DNA from: Oscillospiraceae bacterium
GTDB taxonomy: Bacteria > Bacillota > Clostridia > Oscillospirales > Oscillospiraceae
NCBI GenBank assembly: GCA_016293265.1
Contig: JAEDEN010000003.1
Coordinates: 1-51,513, forward strand
Reading direction: 5' to 3'
DNA length: 51,513 bases
The position numbers and the translations under genes were made by a program. The stretch's first letter is position 1, and every line of letters starts with the position of its first letter. Below, piece after piece: positions 1 through 7,471 of the stretch. The notes beneath the pieces are model-generated. The model saw only the letters and a program-made list of their open reading frames with translations. It was not told the origin of the DNA and made no database searches.

Positions 1-101
1 CCTGCAGAGAGGGATAGACATGATTAAGTGATATTGTGCAGAATGCATGGCCTCTCTTATGGAAAGAAAACTCACCATGTTCAATAAACAGGGGAAAATA
101 G

Positions 102-416
102 ATGCAAAAGAATATCGCTATATACAGAAGCATAGACACATGGCTTGAGAAGCAATACGCGCAATTGGGATTGACTGGACTTCAGGCATCCGCAATTATG
201 GTTCTGTTAGATGCCCATAAGATATCACAAAGTGAACTTGCCGATGAGCTTGGCGTAGGGAAGAGTGCCGTCTCAAAAGTGTCCAGTAAACTTTTGGAAT
301 TAGGCTACGCTGAGCGGCGACGGAGACGGAAAGATAAGCGACTTCATTTGCTATGCCCGACCCAGAAAGCTGCTCAACTCAGTCCTCAGTTGTTCGCTAT
401 TCAGGACCGTCGATAA
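102..416 (+). CDS. MarR-type winged-helix regulator, 3' truncated
   Basis: The 104-aa product has a winged-helix DNA-binding region. Helices at about residues 37-75 include the recognition-helix stretch GVGKSAVSKVSSKL, followed by a basic wing rich in Arg and Lys (about 82-92). This matches MarR-family regulators, which are usually 140-150 aa and end in a dimerisation helix. Here the protein stops right after the wing, so that helix is missing. A purine-rich RBS (aggggaa) precedes the ATG. The downstream frame changes abruptly to an unrelated protein fragment (403-567), so I infer that a deletion or recombination removed the gene's end. DNA binding without proper dimerisation is doubtful. Confidence 0.6.
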   Translation: MQKNIAIYRSIDTWLEKQYAQLGLTGLQASAIMVLLDAHKISQSELADELGVGKSAVSKVSSKLLELGYAERRRRRKDKRLHLLCPTQKAAQLSPQLFAIQDRR

Positions 417-567
417 ATCTCAACTTGTTGATATTCGGACGATCAAGATAGACGAGAAACTGCCCCCCATTGACAGATGGTTTAGCTATCTGAGTCAAGT
501 CAAAAACCCATATTGTGTCAGAGTAGGGGATATGGCGGTAAAGCTCAGCTTTCCTGACGAGCATTGA
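403..567 (+). pseudogene. Fragment of a small mobile-element-type protein (DUF6870-like)
   Basis: In a frame different from the MarR gene, the translation runs RTVDKSQLVDIRTIKID and later NPYCVRVGDMAVKLSF before a TGA stop. From memory this resembles small conserved proteins (DUF6870-like) often found with integrative elements of Clostridia. Both ends are missing: there is no start codon upstream in frame, and the family normally continues about 20 residues past the KLSF region. It overlaps the last codons of the truncated MarR gene, so the join lies near 390-405. It is probably a remnant, not expressed. Confidence 0.45.
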
Positions 568-653
568 TTTAACCGCTCACCCCGTTCATAGGTAAAATTG
601 TGTCAATCGGGAGTGAATATGATTGTTTAGTCCAAACAGTATCCCGATGCAAA

Positions 654-679
654 GGCGGCCCACTGAAAAGTGGGCTGCC
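654..679 (+). promoter_or_regulatory. GAAA-tetraloop hairpin ahead of small membrane peptide
   Basis: An 11-bp stem (654-664 with 669-679, one G-U pair) is closed by a GAAA loop. There is no T-tract after it, so it is not a plain terminator. It ends about 11 nt before the GGAG ribosome-binding site of the 44-aa ORF at 702, so it may protect the mRNA or tune translation. Confidence 0.4.
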
Positions 680-701
680 GTAATTTCTCGGAGAAAAGTG
701 T

Positions 702-836
702 ATGTCTAACTTGACACAACCAGAGGGCTTCGTCACCGGTATGGCGGCCAAAATGTTCACCGTGGCCGGGCCCGTCATCGTATTCGGAACGCTTGCATCA
801 GCAATCTACGGTGTGATTTTGATGCTGTTCCAGTAG
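702..836 (+). CDS. 44-aa single-pass membrane peptide, unknown function
   Basis: A short ORF begins with ATG and has GGAG at 690-693, 8 nt upstream. The product has a polar N terminus of about 16 residues, then a long hydrophobic segment (about residues 18-43, AGPVIVFGTLASAIYGVILM) ending at the C terminus. This predicts one transmembrane helix with almost no tail. I do not recognise the family. A decayed second copy lies immediately downstream (927-1052), which supports this being a real coding sequence. Isolated small hydrophobic peptides can be toxins, transporter accessory subunits or signalling peptides; nothing here decides between them. Confidence 0.5.
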   Translation: MSNLTQPEGFVTGMAAKMFTVAGPVIVFGTLASAIYGVILMLFQ

Positions 837-926
837 GAATCAGGCCGGCCACGGCGAACCACAGCAGGGCTCCCGCAGAAAGCCAGCTGAGCGTTTTCTG
901 CGGGAAGAGGGGGAGCAAGGGAGCGG

Positions 927-1052
927 ATGCAGCTCTCGCCAAAGGCGGAAGGGCAGGAAAGCGGACTTCGCAACGGCGAGGCCGGGCCGGTGATCGTCTT
1001 CGGCACCCCGGCCAGCGTCATCTGCGGCGTGATCCCGATGCTGCTGCAACAG
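927..1052 (+). pseudogene. Decayed duplicate of the 44-aa membrane peptide
   Basis: Positions 978-1049 translate to AGPVIVFGTPASVICGVIPM followed by LLQ, a close match to the hydrophobic segment of the ORF at 702-836. Two leucines have become prolines, which would break the membrane helix. The stop TAG of copy one aligns with CAG at 1050-1052, so the frame runs on into unrelated sequence. The N-terminal part is barely recognisable. I read this as a degenerate tandem copy. An alternative is a diverged functional paralog, but the helix-breaking changes argue against it. Confidence 0.5.
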
Positions 1053-1090
1053 AAAGAAGGCCCCCAAGCCCGTTCCTCCTGCGAAAACAC

Positions 1091-1120
1091 AAAAATCCTG
1101 CCCCACGGCAGGATTTTTTT
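1091..1120. terminator. Intrinsic terminator
   Basis: The stem aaatcctgcc / ggcaggattt is followed by a run of T. A-rich sequence lies on the other side, so it could act in both directions. It separates the small-peptide patch from the sigma-factor operon. Confidence 0.75.
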
Positions 1121-1153
1121 CTGCCCGCGGGAACAATTTGCCCCACCGGAGCG

Positions 1154-1162
1154 TGTTATAAT
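1154..1162 (+). promoter_or_regulatory. Extended -10 promoter for ECF sigma operon
   Basis: TGTTATAAT is an extended -10 element (TGn plus perfect TATAAT at 1157-1162). No good -35 box is seen, as is usual for extended -10 promoters. It lies about 33 nt before the ATG at 1195, with AAAGGAGG in between. Confidence 0.5.
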
Positions 1163-1194
1163 CAGAAAGCGCTTTCGGAAAGGAGGAACTTCTC

Positions 1195-1674
1195 ATGACG
1201 GAGCAGATGCTTCGTGCCGCCATGGAGGCCCATGGGGACACGGTATACCGCCTGGCCCTGTGCCGGCTGCAAAACACCGCCGACGCGGAGGACGTCTACC
1301 AGGATGTATTTTTGCGCCTGCTGGAGCAGGGCACGCCGGACTGGGACAGCCAGCGCACAAAGGCCTGGCTCATCCGGGCCACCCTGAACCGCTGCGCCGA
1401 TGAGGGAAGGTTCCGGGCCCGGCGGGGGACCATCCCCCTGGAGCGTCTGACGGAGGCAGCGGGTCCCCCGGAGGACACGGCGGCGGAGCTGTGGGCGGCG
1501 GTGGGCAGCTTGCCGGTGAAATTCCGCACCGTGGTGCACCTCCATTACGCCGAGGGCTATTCCACGGAGGAGATCGCCGCCATGCTGAAGCTTCCGGCGG
1601 TGACGGTCCGCACCCGCCTGCGCCGGGCACGGCTGAAACTTAAGGCGTTACTGGGAGGTGACGAGGATGTATGA
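1195..1674 (+). CDS. ECF-type RNA polymerase sigma factor
   Basis: The 159-aa protein has sigma region 2 near the N terminus (about residues 15-45, with NTADAEDVYQDVF) and region 4 at the C terminus (about 105-155: LPVKFRTVVHLHY, then a helix-turn-helix with STEEIAAMLKLPAVTVRTRL). The length and the lack of regions 1 and 3 fit the extracytoplasmic-function class. A strong AAAGGAGG precedes the ATG. The stop overlaps the start of the membrane-anchored M23 gene by 8 nt. No ordinary anti-sigma gene is adjacent, so the M23 protein is the best candidate for its regulator or its target. Confidence 0.9.
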   Translation: MTEQMLRAAMEAHGDTVYRLALCRLQNTADAEDVYQDVFLRLLEQGTPDWDSQRTKAWLIRATLNRCADEGRFRARRGTIPLERLTEAAGPPEDTAAELWAAVGSLPVKFRTVVHLHYAEGYSTEEIAAMLKLPAVTVRTRLRRARLKLKALLGGDEDV

Positions 1675-2719
1675 ATACCAAAAACTGATAGAGCGCATCC
1701 ATGTCCCGGAGGGACTGAACCAGCGGGTGCTGGCAAAGGCCCGGGAAGGGCGGCCCCGCCGGTCCGGAAGGGCGCTGGTGCGGGGAGCGGTATGCGCCGC
1801 CTGCGCCTTGGTCATGGTACTGGGCACCGCGGTGCCCCGCCGGGGCGGCAAAACGCCGGGAGCGGTGACCTGCGAATTCGGCCTGGCGGCCAGCGCCGCG
1901 GACACGGAGGAGGTCAACGGCGGGGTGGCCCTTCGCTGGGTGGATGGCGGCGGCCGCTTCCGTGTCACCGGAGCGGGCCTTGAGACCGTCTCCCTGGCGG
2001 CGGACCGGGGGACGCTGTGCCGGGACGGGCAGGTCCTTGGCGGCAGCGTGACGGAGGCCTTTGACCCCGGGGCCATCTACAGTCTTTCTCCCCCGGAAGG
2101 GGAGGACATGGACTCCCTGGAGGGCGCCGCCCTGACTTTGAGCGCCGTTTTTTCCGACGGCGGCTCCGGCGCCGAGACCTACCGCCTCACCGCAGAGAAC
2201 CTGCGCAGCTTCCAAAACGAAAACGGCGCCACGGTGTTGGTGCCGGCCCTTTCGGGGGACGACCGGGGGGACATCCCCGGACTGTACGCCGTGGGCACAG
2301 AGAGCCGCTGGCTCTGCTGGCCCGTGGCAGGCAGCGCCACGGTGAGCCTCAGCCATCCCTTTGGCTTCTCTCCGGAGGGGACATCTTTCCATACGGGCAT
2401 CGACATCCCCGGTGAGCAGGGGCTCACCATCACCGCCGCTGCCGGCGGCACCGTGACCAAGACCGGATTTGACGCCCAGCGGGGCAACTACCTCATTCTG
2501 GACCACGGCGGTGGCCTTACCACCCTCTACGGCCAGTGCCGGGAGCTGCTGGCAGCGGAGGGAGACAGCGTGGAGGCCGGGCAGGCCATCGCCCTTCTGG
2601 GCAGCACCGGGATGTCCACCGGGCCCCACCTCCACTTTGAAGTCCGGGAGGAGGGGGAGGCCCAAAACCCGGTGGCCTATTTTTCAAGCGGCATCCGGGA
2701 TACCCTGCGCGCGGAATGA
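1667..2719 (+). CDS. Membrane-anchored M23 (LytM) peptidase
   Basis: The 350-aa protein has a short basic cytoplasmic N terminus, one transmembrane helix at about residues 33-52 (ALVRGAVCAACALVMVLGTA), an extracytoplasmic linker domain, and a C-terminal M23/LytM domain. Zinc-ligand motifs are intact: HTGID and HLHFE. It probably cleaves peptidoglycan cross-bridges. ATG 1667 is chosen over an in-frame GTG at 1658 because GGGAGG at 1653-1658 sits at the right distance; the ATG lies inside the end of the sigma gene. The short cytoplasmic segment is like that of an anti-sigma factor, but no zinc-binding anti-sigma motif is seen. A SpoIIQ-like role is possible but not supported by neighbours. Confidence 0.85.
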   Translation: MYEYQKLIERIHVPEGLNQRVLAKAREGRPRRSGRALVRGAVCAACALVMVLGTAVPRRGGKTPGAVTCEFGLAASAADTEEVNGGVALRWVDGGGRFRVTGAGLETVSLAADRGTLCRDGQVLGGSVTEAFDPGAIYSLSPPEGEDMDSLEGAALTLSAVFSDGGSGAETYRLTAENLRSFQNENGATVLVPALSGDDRGDIPGLYAVGTESRWLCWPVAGSATVSLSHPFGFSPEGTSFHTGIDIPGEQGLTITAAAGGTVTKTGFDAQRGNYLILDHGGGLTTLYGQCRELLAAEGDSVEAGQAIALLGSTGMSTGPHLHFEVREEGEAQNPVAYFSSGIRDTLRAE

Positions 2720-2779
2720 CCGGGGCTCTCCCCAACCCCTTACGGCGGCGTCTCCCGGGAGGAACCGCCCATCCGCAAA

Positions 2780-2812
2780 AACCGCACCTGGCGTTTTCCG
2801 TCAGGTGCGGTT
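2780..2812. terminator. Bidirectional intrinsic terminator
   Basis: The stem aaccgcacctg / caggtgcggtt has an 11-nt loop. T-runs follow on both strands, so it can serve the M23 gene (plus) and the radical SAM gene (minus) that converge here. Confidence 0.8.
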
Positions 2813-2839
2813 ACAGTTTCTTTTGGGGCCGGGGCCCTT

Positions 2840-3712
2840 TTATACGCCCCGCAGGTCAAACTCCGGGGTATATTCCTCTCTGGCGCTGGTCCGCTCCTGG
2901 GTGAAGCCGTCGGTGATGCCGCAGTTTTCCAGATAGGAGACGGCGGCGCGGTACTCCCCCTTCGTTACATGGCGGCGAAGGTTCCCCTGGGCTCCCGGCT
3001 GGGGGGTATACTGGCTCATGAGGGAAAAGAGCACGTCTCCAGGCCGGAAGGTGGCCGTCACCCAGTCGATCACCTGCCGGGTGTTCTCCATCTCTCCCGG
3101 CAGCAGCAGATGGCGGATGAGGACGCCCCGCTTCAGCCGGCCGTTCTCCATCTGATACGGTCCTGTCTGGCGGAACATCTCTTCGATGGCGGCAGTGGCC
3201 ACGGCGAAATAATCCTCCGCCCCGCTGTAGGCCTTCGCCTTTTCGGAAATGGCATACTTCAGGTCAGGTAGGTATACCTGCACCTTCCCCTCCAGGGCCC
3301 GCAGGGTTTCCACCTTCTCATAGCCGCCGCAGTTCCACACCACCGGCACCCCCCAGTCCTCCTCCCCCAGGGCCGCTATCACGGCAGGGGCAAAGTGGGT
3401 GGGGGTGACCAGGTCCAGGCACGCCGCTCCCTGGTCCACCAGCTCCCGGAAGATCTGGCGCAGGCGCTCCACGCTCACCGTCTTTCCAAATCCCTCCCGG
3501 GAGATGGGCCCGTTCTGGCAAAAGCAGCACCGGAGGTTGCAGCCGGAGAAAAACACCGTCCCCGCCCCATGCTCCCCCACCAGGCAGGGCTCCTCCCACC
3601 GGTGGAGCATGGCTCTGGCCACCACGGGCAGGCTGGGCATGGCGCACACACCCCCGCCTGCGGTCTCCGTCCGCTCCGCGCCGCAATTTCTGGGGCAAAG
3701 GCGGCAGATCAT
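2840..3712 (-). CDS. Radical SAM enzyme, PflA-like (COG1313 type)
   Basis: The 290-aa protein carries the radical SAM cluster motif CxxxCxxC within FFSGCNLRCCFCQN (about residues 55-68), plus an N-terminal Cys-rich stretch (ICRLCPRNCG) typical of the COG1313 branch of pyruvate-formate-lyase-activase-like proteins. It should bind a 4Fe-4S cluster and S-adenosylmethionine; the substrate is unknown. The start is fixed by a 4-nt ATGA overlap with the tdk stop (3709-3712); an upstream in-frame ATG at 3760 would lie deep inside tdk. It is the last gene of the mutY operon and ends at a bidirectional terminator. Confidence 0.85.
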   Translation of the reverse strand: MICRLCPRNCGAERTETAGGGVCAMPSLPVVARAMLHRWEEPCLVGEHGAGTVFFSGCNLRCCFCQNGPISREGFGKTVSVERLRQIFRELVDQGAACLDLVTPTHFAPAVIAALGEEDWGVPVVWNCGGYEKVETLRALEGKVQVYLPDLKYAISEKAKAYSGAEDYFAVATAAIEEMFRQTGPYQMENGRLKRGVLIRHLLLPGEMENTRQVIDWVTATFRPGDVLFSLMSQYTPQPGAQGNLRRHVTKGEYRAAVSYLENCGITDGFTQERTSAREEYTPEFDLRGV

Positions 3713-4287
3713 AGGCAAAAATCCGGACCCAGGTCGCCGGCCATCCAGTGGCGGCGGCACAGGCCGATGTACTTGTCGTTTGCCCCCAGCACCACCTGCT
3801 CGCCCTCCTTCAGGACCTTGCCGTCTGCGTCAAAGCGGGCGTTGAAGGTGGCCTTTTTCCCGCACCAGCAGATGGTCTTGACCTCCTCGATCTTATCGGC
3901 CATCACCAGCAGCTCATAGCTTCCGGGGAAGAGGTCGCCCTTGAAGTCCGCCCGCAGGCCGTAGCACATGACGGGAATCCCGAAGTCATCCACCAGGTGC
4001 ACCAGGTAGAGCACCTCCTCCTTGGTGAGGAACTGGGCCTCGTCCACGATGATGCAGGCATTTTGCTGCAGCTCCATGATGGAGAGCTTTTGCATCTCAT
4101 CGAAATAGATGCACTCGTGGGTCAGGCCGATGCGGGAAACCACCATGTGGGCGCCGTCCCGCTGGTCCAGCCGGGGCTTTACCAAAAGGCACTGCTGGCC
4201 CCGTTCCTCGTAGTTGAAGCGGGCCATCAGGGCGTTTGCGGTCTTGCTGGAGCCCATGGCTCCGTATTTGAAATAAAGCTGTGCCAT
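3709..4287 (-). CDS. tdk: Thymidine kinase (type II)
   Basis: The 192-aa protein phosphorylates thymidine with ATP in nucleotide salvage. It has the P-loop GAMGSSKT near the N terminus, the Walker B/catalytic stretch IIVDEAQFL at about residue 80, and a C-terminal zinc-binding pair of Cys-rich motifs (CWCGKKATF and a later CRRHW). Length and motif order match bacterial TK1-like enzymes (about 190-200 aa). It lies 16 nt downstream of a zinc-ribbon paralog and overlaps the radical SAM gene by 4 nt, so expression is coupled. Confidence 0.95.
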   Translation of the reverse strand: MAQLYFKYGAMGSSKTANALMARFNYEERGQQCLLVKPRLDQRDGAHMVVSRIGLTHECIYFDEMQKLSIMELQQNACIIVDEAQFLTKEEVLYLVHLVDDFGIPVMCYGLRADFKGDLFPGSYELLVMADKIEEVKTICWCGKKATFNARFDADGKVLKEGEQVVLGANDKYIGLCRRHWMAGDLGPDFCL

Positions 4288-4303
4288 TCCAGTTTTTTCT
4301 CCC

Positions 4304-4885
4304 TTATTCGTTCTCTTTCGTCTTCCGGTGCTCCATCTGCTCCCGGCAGGCGCCGTAGGCCTTCGGGTTCGCGCTCCAGTCCTCGTCCCCGGGGATATCC
4401 GTTTCCTCTGAGCCGGGCTGCTTCACCCGGCCGTTTTCCCACACGTAGTTGGGGCCGGAAGAGGACTGGGGGGCGTGAAACACGATCTTTTCACAGGCGC
4501 GGCAGTACCAGGCGGTCTGGAAGGAGCTGAGCCCGTTTCGCTCCGTCAGGATACTCCAGTACTCCCCGTCAGACGGGGGAAAAAGGCCCTTCAGCCCCAT
4601 AGGCTTCCAGCTCTGCCACCGGGTGCCCTCCTGTCCGCCGGTGAGGTAGCCCACATCCATCTCCCCGCCGCACCAGGGGCATTTCTCCGCCGGGACGGGC
4701 TCCTCCTCTTTCTGCTTGAAGAGATTTCCCAGCAGCTCCCCAAATCCTTCGCCCTCCGGTCCGGCGGCGGGCTTTTGCACCACTGCTTCTTCCGAGGGAT
4801 CCTGTTCCCATAGGGGCGCCTGTGTCCGTTTCCGCTTTTCAGGATTCACATCCCAGGGGTCGTCGCTCTTTTTCCAAAAGGCCAT
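4304..4885 (-). CDS. Zinc-ribbon protein with DUF6487-like domain, paralog B
   Basis: The 193-aa soluble protein begins MAFWKKSDDPWD, then a charged linker, then a domain with two CxxC pairs (CPWCGGEM and CRACEKIVF) that probably bind one zinc. This pattern matches the small PF20097/DUF6487-type domain, whose function is unknown. The start at 4885 is chosen because the same N terminus begins the upstream paralog; they are 1 nt apart. A longer in-frame reading starting at 4951 would run into the paralog. After the zinc domain there is an extra acidic C-terminal tail not present in paralog A. Confidence 0.65.
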   Translation of the reverse strand: MAFWKKSDDPWDVNPEKRKRTQAPLWEQDPSEEAVVQKPAAGPEGEGFGELLGNLFKQKEEEPVPAEKCPWCGGEMDVGYLTGGQEGTRWQSWKPMGLKGLFPPSDGEYWSILTERNGLSSFQTAWYCRACEKIVFHAPQSSSGPNYVWENGRVKQPGSEETDIPGDEDWSANPKAYGACREQMEHRKTKENE

Positions 4886-4890
4886 CTCAG
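4852..4890. repeat. 39-bp near-identical repeat, copy 1 (copy 2 at 5318-5356)
   Basis: The 5' ends of the two zinc-ribbon genes plus a few upstream bases (4852-4890 and 5318-5356) differ at one position. The rest of the genes are clearly diverged, so this patch is either strongly constrained or has been homogenised by gene conversion. Confidence 0.8.
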
Positions 4891-5351
4891 CTTTCCTTTT
4901 TGCTCCGGCGCTCCTGCTCCTCCATGGCGTTCCACTGGTCCACATATTCATGGAAGGAGGTCTTTTCTTCCCACAGAGTACCCGACCCCTGCAGCGTGAA
5001 CACCACCCTGCCGCAGCCTCTGCACCGCCAGGCCCTGTCCGGCCGCAGCCGTTCTCCGCCCTCCATCAGGAATTCCAGAAGCCGTTCCGGCTCCGCTCCC
5101 TCCCTCCAGTAAATACCGTCCCTGCCGCTGGAAAGACGGCCGGATACCATCTCCCCGCCGCACCAGGGGCAGGATTCCATTCCGCGTTTTTCGGTGTTTT
5201 CGACACTCTCCACCGACTTTTCCACCGTTTCCGCTGCCGTTTCCACCGGTTCCGTCACCACAGGGTCCTGTTCCCACCAGGCGGTCTCCGCCTTTTTCTG
5301 TTTCCCGGGCTTCCGGTCCCAGGGGTCGTCACTCTTTTTCCAAAAGGCCAT
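4887..5351 (-). CDS. Zinc-ribbon protein with DUF6487-like domain, paralog A
   Basis: The 154-aa protein shares the first 12 residues (MAFWKKSDDPWD) and the overall plan with its downstream neighbour: an acidic Val/Glu-rich linker, CPWCGGEM, a motif with RDGIYW, then CRGCGRVVF. The two CxxC pairs predict a zinc ribbon. No catalytic motif is seen. The gene sits 1 nt after the small membrane protein gene and 1 nt before paralog B, so all are translated from one message with mutY and tdk. The repeated WKKS...DPWD N terminus suggests a common partner. Function unknown. Confidence 0.65.
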   Translation of the reverse strand: MAFWKKSDDPWDRKPGKQKKAETAWWEQDPVVTEPVETAAETVEKSVESVENTEKRGMESCPWCGGEMVSGRLSSGRDGIYWREGAEPERLLEFLMEGGERLRPDRAWRCRGCGRVVFTLQGSGTLWEEKTSFHEYVDQWNAMEEQERRSKKES

Positions 5352-5352
5352 C

Positions 5353-5574
5353 TCAGTCCTCCTGTTCCTCTTCCACAACCTTGTAGTCCACCGTGTACAC
5401 CGGGCCATCAAATTCCGGTTCCTTGGCCTGCCGGGGGCTGCCGCCGCGGCGCCTTCGCAGCACCATCACCACAAGGAGGAGCAGCACAACAGGAACCGCA
5501 AAGCGCAAAAGGAGCAGCACAAATCCGCCCAGAATGCGGAACAAGCCCAGGGGCAATCCGATCAGCCATCCCAT
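5353..5574 (-). CDS. Small membrane protein (73 aa)
   Basis: The product has one long hydrophobic stretch, about residues 3-38 (rich in Leu, Val, Phe, with an Arg at 13), followed by RRRR and an acidic C-terminal tail ending in EEEQED. The positive-inside rule puts the tail in the cytoplasm. The start overlaps the end of mutY by 13 nt, and the stop is 1 nt before paralog A. No family recognised. Its place between mutY and the zinc-ribbon genes suggests it could anchor the zinc-ribbon proteins, but this is inference. Confidence 0.6.
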   Translation of the reverse strand: MGWLIGLPLGLFRILGGFVLLLLRFAVPVVLLLLVVMVLRRRRGGSPRQAKEPEFDGPVYTVDYKVVEEEQED

Positions 5575-6662
5575 CTTCCTTCCTCCTCCTTTGCAAGAAC
5601 CGTTTTCGCCTCTTTATAAAATTTTCCGAAGGCGGAGGGGATGGCGCACTCTTCCAGCGTCTCTGCATCCGCCCACAAAAAGCTCTCCGTCCCGGGGCCC
5701 TGTGCCTCCAGCACATACCCGGTCATGCGCCACTCCACATGGGTGAAGATGTGCTTTGCGGACAGCTTCTTTTTCCACTCTCTTGCCGTAAGGCCCCATT
5801 CCTCCAGGGGCTTTGCCGCCGCAGACTCCTCCAGCGTCCCTTCCGCATTGGGGAATTCCCAGAGGGAGGCAAGGAGCCCCTCCTCCGGCCGGCGGCGCAG
5901 GGCAACGCGGCCCTCCCACACCAGGACATACACCGTTTTATCCTCCACCCGGCGGGCCTTTTTCGCCCGCTTTACGGGAAGGCCCATGGCCGTGCCCCGG
6001 GCTCTTGCCAGGCAGAAGTCCCCCGCGGGGCAGGCCCCGCACCTAGGCGCGCCGTTGGGGACGCACACCGTGGCTCCCAACTCCATGAGCCCCTGGTTGA
6101 ACCTGCGGATGTCCTCCTCTCTCCGGGGCATGACCTCCTGCACCCGGGCCCGGACGGCGGCCTTCACCTTGGGGTCGGCGATGTCGTCGCCGCAGTCGGT
6201 AAGGCGCATCACCACCCGCAAAACGTTCCCGTCCACCGCCGCCTCCCGCCTGCCAAAGGCCGCGGAGGCAATGGCGCTGGCCGTATAGTCCCCGATCCCC
6301 GGCAGGGCCAGCAGCCCCTCATAGGTATCCGGGAAACGGCCCGCCCCGGCCACCATCCGGGCCGCCTTTTGCAGGTTCCTGGCCCGGCTGTAGTATCCCA
6401 GCCCTTCCCACAGCTTCATAAGCCGCTCCTCCGGGGCGGCAGCCAAGGCCTCCACCGTGGGGAAGGCCTCCAGAAACCGGGCATAATAGCCCAGCACCGC
6501 CGCCACCCGGGTCTGCTGGAGCATGATCTCCGAGATCCAGATGGGATAGGGGTCCGCCGTTTCCCGCCAGGGCAGTGCCCGGGCGTTTTCCCGATACCAG
6601 GGCAAAAGCACCTCCCCCAGGCGGGGGAGGATCTTTTCAGTTGTCAGCATTCCTTCATTCAT
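5562..6662 (-). CDS. mutY: A/G-specific adenine DNA glycosylase
   Basis: The 366-aa enzyme removes adenine mispaired with 8-oxoguanine. It has the helix-hairpin-helix region (LPGIGDYTASAIAS, about residues 114-127), a following Asp in the VDGNVLRV segment, and the four-Cys 4Fe-4S motif in VCVPNGAPRCGACP plus a later Cys. The C-terminal part is Nudix-like and reads 8-oxoG. The length is normal. ATG 6662 gives the full N terminus; an ATG four codons later is also possible, and neither has a clear SD. It heads the six-gene minus-strand operon that ends with the radical SAM gene. Confidence 0.93.
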   Translation of the reverse strand: MNEGMLTTEKILPRLGEVLLPWYRENARALPWRETADPYPIWISEIMLQQTRVAAVLGYYARFLEAFPTVEALAAAPEERLMKLWEGLGYYSRARNLQKAARMVAGAGRFPDTYEGLLALPGIGDYTASAIASAAFGRREAAVDGNVLRVVMRLTDCGDDIADPKVKAAVRARVQEVMPRREEDIRRFNQGLMELGATVCVPNGAPRCGACPAGDFCLARARGTAMGLPVKRAKKARRVEDKTVYVLVWEGRVALRRRPEEGLLASLWEFPNAEGTLEESAAAKPLEEWGLTAREWKKKLSAKHIFTHVEWRMTGYVLEAQGPGTESFLWADAETLEECAIPSAFGKFYKEAKTVLAKEEEGRWDG

Positions 6663-6746
6663 GGTAATATCATATCATGAAACCGAATTTCTTTATAGGG
6701 GGCAGCGAAAATTTTTTCGCCCCGCCCCGGCGCAAAGGAGCAACCT

Positions 6747-7460
6747 ATGATACACGTGACCTTTCTGGCCCACAGCGGCTTTCTGGCAGAGCTTCCCGAC
6801 CTCTCCCTGCTCTTCGACTGGCAGGGGAGAGCGCTGCCGTCCCTTCCCGCAAAGCCCCTGCTGGTCTTCGTGAGCCACCGCCATGAGGACCACTTCTCCC
6901 CCGAGGTTTTCCGACTGGATGACGGCAGCCGGGAGGTGCGCTTTCTCCTGGGCAAGGACATCAAGCTCAATCCCCACCGCATGGAAAAGTGGGGCATCCG
7001 CCCCGAAAGTGCTGAAAAGTGCCTAACCCTGGGGGATCATGCATCCCTCCAGCCCCTTCCCGGCGTCACGGTGGAAACCCTGCCCTCCACGGACGAGGGA
7101 GCGGCCTTTTGGGTGAGCGCCGGCGGCGTGACCCTCTTCCACGCGGGGGATCTGAACTGGTGGCACTGGGAGGGGGAGGACAAGGCCTGGAACCGGAACA
7201 TGGAGGTCAATTTCAAGCGCTTCTGCGCCCCCTTGGCTGGCCGCACCATCCACCTTGCCATGCTGCCCCTGGACCCCCGGTTGGGGAAGGACGGCTTCCG
7301 GGGCCCGAAGTATATTCTGGAGACCGCCCGCATCTCCCACTTCCTCCCCATGCACCAATGGGGAAACTTCGATTTTACCGACGCCTTTCTGGAAGCATAT
7401 CCCCAGTTTATCCCCGTGACGGAAAAGGTGAAGGAAAACGGCCAATCCTTTGATTTTTGA
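6747..7460 (+). CDS. MBL-fold metallo-hydrolase
   Basis: The 237-aa protein has the metallo-beta-lactamase fold signature SHRHEDHFSPE (HxHxDH, about residues 49-59), a downstream AGDLNWWHW motif that supplies a metal-ligand Asp, and a late His in PMHQWGNF. This is the UlaG/YcbL-like branch of small hydrolases, often of unknown substrate. AAAGGAG precedes the ATG. The gene is monocistronic, diverging from mutY and ending at a strong terminator. Confidence 0.85.
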   Translation: MIHVTFLAHSGFLAELPDLSLLFDWQGRALPSLPAKPLLVFVSHRHEDHFSPEVFRLDDGSREVRFLLGKDIKLNPHRMEKWGIRPESAEKCLTLGDHASLQPLPGVTVETLPSTDEGAAFWVSAGGVTLFHAGDLNWWHWEGEDKAWNRNMEVNFKRFCAPLAGRTIHLAMLPLDPRLGKDGFRGPKYILETARISHFLPMHQWGNFDFTDAFLEAYPQFIPVTEKVKENGQSFDF

Positions 7461-7471
7461 GCCTTTACGGC

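Noticed and set aside
1..600. Insertion sequence or transposase at the left end
   Set aside because: No transposase motif or terminal inverted repeat was seen, only the DUF6870-like fragment.
927..1403. 158-aa plus-strand frame from 927
   Set aside because: Only its first 42 codons resemble a peptide (the decayed copy); the rest runs through a terminator and antisense or out of frame with the sigma factor.
1658..1666. GTG 1658 as start of the M23 gene
   Set aside because: It overlaps the GGGAGG SD; ATG 1667 has proper spacing.
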